From positions 43,915 to 107,914 of the forward strand of contig MCFE01000265.1 in assembly GCA_002104905.1 (NCBI GenBank): a stretch of DNA of 64,000 nucleotides. Direction: 5' to 3'. Below, one piece after another: positions 57,160-64,000 of the stretch. Numbering within the stretch: the stretch's first letter is position 1; the number at the start of each line of letters is the position of its first letter. The notes below the pieces were generated by a model. It saw nothing but the letters and a program-made list of their open reading frames with translations, was not told the DNA's origin and did no database searches. The stretch comes from Basidiobolus meristosporus CBS 931.73. Lineage: Eukaryota > Basidiobolomycota > Basidiobolomycetes > Basidiobolales > Basidiobolaceae. Both the position numbers and the translations under genes were made by a program.

Positions 57160-59886
57160 ACTCGCTTATAATTCAATGGTGTTTGCATCGGATCGTTAAC
57201 CTCATCGCTTGGACAGCTCATGGCGATCAGTACCATGTGTGCGGGGAGCATCCCTCCCGAATATCCGTCCCCCATCTCACCCGCGTGTTGTCAAGACCAA
57301 CATAGCAATCCATGGGTCATCCGTCGTCCACCGGCATCCTGATCAAGTCAAAAAGTGAGTCGAGGGATACGGCCACTCGCAATGAGTCAACGGCGGCAAC
57401 ATACGGTTACTCTGGAACCGAAACTACAGAACGCCAAATCGATTCATACCGGTTCCCCCTTTTTCTGACATCCCATCCCAATGTCACGTTCTAGGTGGTA
57501 ACACAGCTCGCTAGGGCGAACGGTTTTGGTATTTCCAGTCAGATCGCATGATGCCATCCGAAAAGCTGACCCTCGACACCCTTCCCAAATCCGGATCCCC
57601 CTCCACGTGTCCAATACAGTGAATTTAATGGTTGAGGCCTCAAGGGAACTGGGATCCCATGACCATAATCATGACGATCCTCAAATCGGTCATTATTTGG
57701 GCATGAAATAGGCGGCATCTCCTTACAAATCACCTGTGAAATGAGAATGGGGGATTTCTTGGATCGCGAATGGGAGCAACTGGGTAGATTGAGCATAGGG
57801 CTAGGGTTAGGGATGGTCACTGATACGATCATGGGATGGTGGGTGCATTCCAGTGATTTCGCAGTGATTTCGCAGTGATTTCGGGAAAACCAGTTCCAGT
57901 GATTGATCGGAAAATGTCCTCCAGAATAGGTGGCACAATGTGATGGAGATGGGTGATACAGAGATGGAATCCTCTGGAGTAAGAGTTGCTGCGATTTTCC
58001 CAAAGATAAGAACCTCCTCAACGATTACCATCCGCTTAGCGCCTATCAAGCTGTTTACAATAGCAATGGCGAATTCGAGTGTAGCGCGGTGTCTATTTAG
58101 GAAGGCGGCCAGGTGCTCCCAAATCAACCCTCCTTTCCTTGCAGTTGTTTTCGGGAATGGCGGTCGCTGAACTTCCGGCAGCAAATTGGATTGCATTATC
58201 AATCGCCGTCAGCATGTTGCTAAGTAAGGTGTAGGATAAAGCTTGTTTTCTGGTCTGCTTCGTGTCCTATCGCCGCATACCATCCTTGCACAACAGCGCA
58301 TTGGTCCGTGGGGTGTCTTGAGCCGCCCCTTTCTCTTTTATTTTTGATCTCTAATGAGCGTGATCGTTATCAGCCGCGTTTGGTGTCGCACACTTCTAGG
58401 TCCACAGTGTATCAGCTACTTTACGGGCGAACACTGGCCGATGCTCACTAATTAGTGCACACGCCGTGAGTAGAAGATTAGGTTTGATATCGGCCTCGAT
58501 ATGTGCATATGGATGTGTAATTCAACGTTAAGCCTTAATGTGAGCACAATAAAGTATTAGCAAGGATCTGTATAGTATCTTAATCCACCTTCTCTACTGA
58601 CATCATCCAAGGGAGACTTGAGACGACGGTCGGAACTTGGGTAAACCTTACTACGGTTTAGCTGCGTAGAAATGGTTCCGGCTCCGTGGAAAAGAGCATC
58701 CCACTCTATCGAATGCTACCCCACACGCCCAGTGGCGAAACTTTAATGATCGTGGCGTGTAAAAATAAGGTTGCTGTGGTTGCTTGGTCATGGCATTGTA
58801 TCTACCTTATGGTCATTACGCCAAATCAATACTATGATATTCCTCGTTCACCGTGTACCGCAGTGGTAGCAGCTGACATCAACATCCCATATACACATAT
58901 TACGCCAGCGTTGTCTTATAATGGTGAAGTGCTATATTCTATTATATGGGGACAACTATATGACTATGAAGAGGGATGCACCTCCTGTAAGAACATGTGG
59001 GATTCCCTCACCATGGACGAAATATCGGAGCTCTGGTGTGATGCGCAACTAGCGGGATTTTCCTGGCTTTTTAGCATCTGAGTATTCCGAAACAACAAAG
59101 TCGATGTAATAATAATTCGTCGTATGCAGCAACATAGCCTTGCTAGTGTATCACTTTAATGGCAAGGACTGAATCCTCACCATTAGGAGAGGTTGGCTTT
59201 ATCCATTGTTAGCAGTTTCGAAACGCACCATTGAGTGGTGTTCCAAATTCCTAAATTACCGTGGAAATTTCCGCAGGCATCCATGTACCCCCCAAATCAG
59301 GCGCACTCTGGTTTGGTGGGTAATATCAGCTTGAACCACATCTATTAACCCTGATTATCTCCCCAGCAGCACTTACTATTCAATTTTCTCCTAGCGCTTT
59401 GGATTCACTTGATATGACTACCCTCAGTTGATATGAATACCTTTTGCAATTGTTGACAGTATAATTCAGATTGCCTAACCCAGTATTATTACTACTCGCG
59501 ATATTTCTTACCCTTGGAGCACATAATCCTTATACATGATGCAAGGTTGTTTGCAATTTCAAAGGGGCAAGCTATATATTTCACATTTTGTGGATCAATT
59601 TTAAAATGAGGATATCACAATGATTGGAAGCTCTTGGAGTGGCCTAAATTCTCCCTAAACCTGCTTATAGTCTAATGTAGATATCAAAGAAGGCATAAAC
59701 TCACAAGCATAAAGCCATTCAATATATATGGGCTATATACTTTAGTAAGCTCATGCAAATATGCTCATTACTTGTATTTGCAACATTCACCCAGCTTTAT
59801 CTTGCCTCATCCACCTAAATTAGAGTTTCCCACTCATTCTGGCCACTAAAACCAGCTTCCCATCAGACAAACTGGGGGAATACATT
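57160..59886. other. Region right of copy D, no supported gene
   Basis: Short frames only; the longest (58686-59081, 131 codons) lacks an ATG and a recognisable domain. Three tandem copies of GTGATTTCGCA/G occur at 57853-57888 and one telomere-like GGGCTAGGGTTAGGG near 57799. Confidence 0.4.
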
Positions 59887-60523
59887 AGACTTGTTCCATT
59901 GGATAGTACCACATTGAGCCATGAGTGCCAATTGATACCATGGTGTGCCAGGGAGGCCAAATGGACCTATACTTGGCCACAGAGTGTGAAACATAGTTAT
60001 ACATTGTCATGCAAAGCAGCCCCTGTGTTTCACCCATTGTGCTGGAGAAAATCCATTTTTTAATCTTTTTTTTGGGATGGATGTTGCACATGATGTGTAA
60101 GAGCACAGAAGGACTGAAGACATTCATCTGGTACTCAATACATATAGCACTCTGAATCCAGCTCCTGTGGCTTATAACATATCACAAAAATGCATGGCAC
60201 TATCTGGCACAATATTTCAATATTAACCTTAAAGTAAGATCTATACAAAGCACTTATAGTGCCAGATAGCTCCAGTGGACCAAGATAGTGTTTACTCCTT
60301 CTGTCCTCTTACACATCATACACAACATTCATCCCAAAAAAAAGGTTAAAAAATGGATTTTCTCCAGCACAATGGGTGAAACACAGGGGCTGCTTTGCAT
60401 GACAATGTATAACTATGCTTCACACTCTGTGGCCAAGTATAAGTCCACATTGGCCTCCCTGGCACACTATGGTATCATTTGGCACTCATGGCTCAATGTG
60501 GCACTATCCAACAGAACAAGTCT
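59887..60523. mobile_element. Fold-back MITE of the Harbinger-like family, 637 bp
   Basis: Two inverted arms of about 235 bp (59887-60121 and about 60288-60523) around a short unique centre. Ends are AGACTTGTTCCATTGGATAG and the complement CCAACAGAACAAGTCT. ATT flanks both ends (59884-59886, 60524-60526). The terminal 12 bp match the 3.4-kb element at 43600, the probable source of transposase. The two mirrored 80-codon frames are a by-product of the inverted arms. Confidence 0.9.
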
Positions 60524-60526
60524 ATT

Positions 60527-62684
60527 GTAAGCACTGTTGAACAGCCACTGCAGTCTACTCCAAGGGAGATCCCTGGTCAAGCTGCTCTGCTAATGTAATA
60601 GCTACTTCACAGCAAGCTGAATCAAGCTTGGAAGCAAGGCTACATGCACACCAATGTTCAGTAACAGGATCTATCTTACATATACTCCTAATATCTCTTT
60701 AGCATGAGCTTGAATACCATTAAGGGGAAATGACACACTGATCCATACAGCAACATAGCTGACTGACTGAGGCTACAGACAAAGCTGGATATAGAGGACT
60801 ATATGATATGCTTAACTTAGGGCAGTCATCCAGAATTCCCTTTGGAACTCAGCCAGTTAGTTCCAGGTAGTTCTTGGAAATCTATTTGTTATCTACCTGA
60901 TATCAATCTTCCAACCCCACAATAGGAGCCCACCTTAAGCACTGAGATAAGTGGCTAATATTACAGTGGTGCTGGATTAATCACTGATGCATTCTCCACT
61001 GTGCATTCACAGTAATGGTATGCAGGATGTTGGGGAAGAAATGGTAATGCGCAAAAGCTGACAGATAGAACACACCAATAGATTGCAAGTTCATCTCCAC
61101 TGAGCACCTCATCTCAAGGCCACCACCTCTAGGAGTCTGCCAGAGAATTGACATTTCCTCATTATCAAGCAGTGGAGTATAAATTGCAGTTAATCTCTGT
61201 TGGGGCCAGTCATATTAAAAATTGTGACAATTTGCTGGGGCAAAAGCTTCCCATTGTACATGCTGCATTTGCACTTCAGCAGTGTCCCAGTGATGATTCC
61301 AAGTAACTATGAGGCATCTCAAGCTCTAAGAGCCCCTTGAAATACCTGATATATCCAAAGATTTGGCAAAACATGCCTTAGTACCAATATCTGTAATAGT
61401 GTTTACAAGTGCTGACCATAATCATTATGGACATGAAATACTGTCAGTGCTAGGACTGGATTACCAAGATGCATACCTACTCAGGCTCATTATGAAGAAA
61501 TGCAAGCTTGGAACTCATTTGATAATTTGCTGGTTTTTTAATCATAACTAACTGGTATTCAGCAGTTGCTTCCCCTTCATATTTCTGGTTATAATATCTG
61601 GCAAAAGTAGTTTGCAGCTGTGTACCAAGCCTACTATGACTGCAAGTTGGCCCAGTATCCTCCTGCAACATCTTTCTTCTTATTGATACAATATCTAGAA
61701 CATGATATACTTAGTATTGTGAGCTTAGAGAAACCTTGAATCCAGCTGGCTTTGTGGTGGTTTTCAATTGGTATTTTCCTTGTTATTCTTCTAAGGGGTG
61801 GTGTTGAGCTAGAGCAGTGGGAAGCATTGCTGCCATAGGCTGACATTGCAGAATGTTTCATCCAGTAGTGATATGATGGTGCTTGAGCCCAAAAGGGAAA
61901 TATGTCCAGTACTCCTGATGTTGGTAGAGTATAAGTTCTCAAAGAAGAAATTTATAAAAGGGCAGCAGAATACTGCCTTAATATATGCTGTTTTTCAGAT
62001 TTCTCAGCACTACCAACTTTCTGTGACTCAGGTGCTATTCATTGTATGCAAGCAGCATAGGTTTTAAGAGCAGACTAGGCCAGCTAGCACTTAGATTAAC
62101 TTTGTAATGAACTACTTGTCACCTTGACAAAAATGCAAGCAAGAACTTGAAGGAAAAGCACCAGCTGAATGCTAGCAGAGTACTGGGAAAATAACTGCTC
62201 CCCACACATCTGCTCAATGGGAGACTCCCTAATGATGAAGTAAGGTACAATATGTGGGTTATTACTGACTGTACTTGGTGAGTGGGAGAGCTTGTAGGTC
62301 AAGTCAGTACCACTTGGTTCAGAATAGCTTCCAATAGAAGGTAGCAAGGTAATAAAGACTTCTGTTTATTTTGTCCAAATCTCGTTGTTCTTCCTGGTTC
62401 AATTGGGTAGATATATATATCACTTGGGGGGGGCTTAGACAATAGACAATGTGTTATAAAATAGGGGTGTGAACCCATTCCTGTTATGGTAAGTGTTCTA
62501 ACTAGATAAGGGCAGGGATAGGAGGGGAGGACGCGTGGGGGAATCATAGGGAGGGTACTGGAGGACTTCGGGTAGGACTCTGGAGGGAACTCTTGGGAGA
62601 ACTCTTGGGCGAAGAGTGGGTACTACATTGAGTACTCACATATCCCGGGGGTTAAGTGGGAGCTTTGTCCTTGAAGTTCTTTGA
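60527..62684. other. Unclassified DNA, A+T-rich then G+C-richer from about 62380
   Basis: No gene supported. CCAGCTGAATGCTAGCAGA near 62160 belongs to the dispersed motif seen at 29330 and 51357. 62540-62620 has short G-rich direct repeats (GGGAGAACTCTTGGG-like). A run of eight G lies near 62427. Confidence 0.45.
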
Positions 62685-63854
62685 CTAACTTGCTTCTCCA
62701 GGATCAATTTTGTTTACGGAGCATGGGGAGTCACCGTAGTACCATTGCTGGTTGTCACTCGCAAGGGGATCGCAGGCAAGTACCTGATACCATTTGGCGG
62801 CAGAGTGGGGTGCGGCCTGTGTTGCTTGAGGGATGTTTTCCACAGAGCCAAATAGCTGGCAAACCATAGGGTTCTGGGTAAGTTCCTTGGGAGGGTCGGA
62901 GAACGAGAAAAGGTGCAATAGCGCGATAAAGTCTTGCTTCTTTATCTTGCAAACGTAATCGGGGCTTGTCCTTTTTGTGTTCAATATGACGGTGGGGGAC
63001 CTTTTGAAGAGGGCGTACACTTGGTCGGCAGTCACCCGTTGTTGATAACAAGTTTTTGCTTCTTCCGAGACGTATTGTAGTTCTTCCGTAGAAACTGTGG
63101 CGCAATCGAGGCGCTTTTGTACTCGCCTCATGGTTTCTACAGAATCCGCGGCGGTTTCTTCGGCTTCTTGGAGTTGGACTTTGTACTGATTCCTGAGTTG
63201 TCCTATGGTAAACCACTGTAATAGTTGTAACACAGCAACTTGGTGGATCGCATGGGTTAACTGGCTGGTGTATTTAATCCGTTCACGAATCTTCTCTAAG
63301 ATGGTTCCTTCTTGGAAATGTGGTTTGAGATGTTCGCAAATTTCTTGGAGGAGTCCTTCGATCGGGAGTTCTACTTCTGGTGCTCTTGCAGCTTGTACCA
63401 GGTCTGCGTATACCTCAACAACTGTGGTACCTATTAATGGCAAGTATGCAACAAAACAAGGGGGCTCTCGAGGTCTCATGAGGGCGCAACAGTTGATTCC
63501 TTGTGTCTTCTGTCTGACTGTGTCCAGTATGGATACGGGAATCAGCGCGGCGTCCTTCTCCTTAATGATCAAGGAACCTCCTCTTAGGTGGTACACGGTC
63601 TTCTTGGGTAGTATCTCCATGCTTCGTATCAGCGTGGGTAACTTGTCTCGTCCCTCTCTGATTGTGTCTTGTATTAGCGTGACTGCTCCGGCAAACAACT
63701 CTTCATAGGTGGCTCTCGTCGTACGTAACGCTCGTACCATATCTCTTAGCACTTGCAGGTTGGTTTCGTTTTTGATATCATCTTGGTTCTTGCTAGTGGG
63801 AGGGGTATCGCCAGTTTTGGGTGAACTGTTTCCTTTGGCGCTTTCCATATGCAT
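62685..63854 (-). CDS. Hypothetical protein, 389 aa, unrecognised
   Basis: Longest open frame outside the pump genes and the known elements. It has an ATG start (second ATG two codons later) and a TAA/TGA-type end at 62685. N-terminus polar (SAKGNSSPKTGDTPPTS); the rest mostly helical and charged, e.g. LRDMVRALRTTRATYEELF, a hydrophobic segment CFVAYLPLIGTTVVEVYADL, and a likely coiled coil around QLQEAEETAADSVETMRRV. No signal peptide, no clear membrane segment, no catalytic motif I know. Composition and position at the edge of a repeat zone would allow a Gag-like retroelement protein, but there is no zinc knuckle and no LTR that I can identify in the window. The frame could also be one exon of a longer gene. 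Its continuous opening makes chance unlikely. Confidence 0.6.
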   Translation of the reverse strand: MHMESAKGNSSPKTGDTPPTSKNQDDIKNETNLQVLRDMVRALRTTRATYEELFAGAVTLIQDTIREGRDKLPTLIRSMEILPKKTVYHLRGGSLIIKEKDAALIPVSILDTVRQKTQGINCCALMRPREPPCFVAYLPLIGTTVVEVYADLVQAARAPEVELPIEGLLQEICEHLKPHFQEGTILEKIRERIKYTSQLTHAIHQVAVLQLLQWFTIGQLRNQYKVQLQEAEETAADSVETMRRVQKRLDCATVSTEELQYVSEEAKTCYQQRVTADQVYALFKRSPTVILNTKRTSPDYVCKIKKQDFIALLHLFSFSDPPKELTQNPMVCQLFGSVENIPQATQAAPHSAAKWYQVLACDPLASDNQQWYYGDSPCSVNKIDPGEAS

Positions 63855-64000
63855 TCTTTTGTTCTCCCCTTTGGGCGAACTCCCTCGCGCATATTATTTG
63901 TACCTATATTGACTAAAATCTCCTCTAATAAACTTTGTATGTATCCTGTGTCTTCCTCTATCCCTGTCCTGATAATTGTTTAATCACACTTTGGTTTCAG

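Noticed and set aside
58686-59081. 131-codon plus-strand frame
   Set aside because: No ATG at its start and no recognisable motif.
59885-60530. Two mirrored 80-codon frames that look like a duplicated gene
   Set aside because: They are the two arms of the fold-back MITE read outward, and the frames include the transposon ends.

Overview
The window looks like fungal nuclear DNA. Its four long intact genes are all fungal-type P3A plasma-membrane H+-ATPases (Pma1 family) without introns. They carry TATA boxes about 75-130 bp upstream of the start, and three have an AATAAA-type 3' signal. The species cannot be told from sequence alone.

Layout. 0.6-11.9 kb: three head-to-tail H+-ATPase genes on the minus strand (copies A, B, C; 925, 931 and 925 aa), about 4.2-4.3 kb apart. 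12.98-13.68 kb: a badly decayed fourth copy in the same orientation, with a large internal deletion. 15.4-51 kb: an A+T-rich repeat zone. It holds a nested cluster of Ty1/copia remnants (15.4-18.8 kb), more copia debris (22.4-28.6 kb), solo and rearranged LTRs, and one almost complete copia element with two 369-bp LTRs (33.93-38.61 kb). It also holds several copies of an unclassified protein-coding repeat (called R1 here) and a complete 3.4-kb PIF/Harbinger-like DNA transposon (43.60-47.00 kb) sitting inside an R1 copy. Related short non-autonomous elements lie at 22.24, 32.29, 39.85 and 59.89 kb. 48.69-50.89 kb: a broken D5-type (large-DNA-virus-like) helicase gene, then very A+T-rich DNA and eight units of a 107-108 bp tandem repeat. 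54.15-57.01 kb: a fourth intact H+-ATPase (copy D, 955 aa) on the opposite strand, more diverged, with its own promoter and poly(A) signal. 59.9-60.5 kb: a 637-bp fold-back element. 62.69-63.85 kb: a 389-aa open frame of unknown function on the minus strand.

How it fits together. The host genes are paralogues of one enzyme, the proton pump that powers nutrient uptake and cytosolic pH control. Copies A-C form a tandem array with signs of gene conversion; copy D is separate. The DNA between is a graveyard of mobile elements. Most lesions in the better-preserved ones (copia-1, the Harbinger element, the D5-like gene) are nonsense codons that C:G to T:A transitions could produce, with almost no frameshifts, which suggests cytosine deamination or a RIP-like process. 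The least expected items are the D5-like helicase with its tandem array, and the Harbinger/MITE family with 3-bp AAT/ATT target duplications rather than the usual TTA/TAA.
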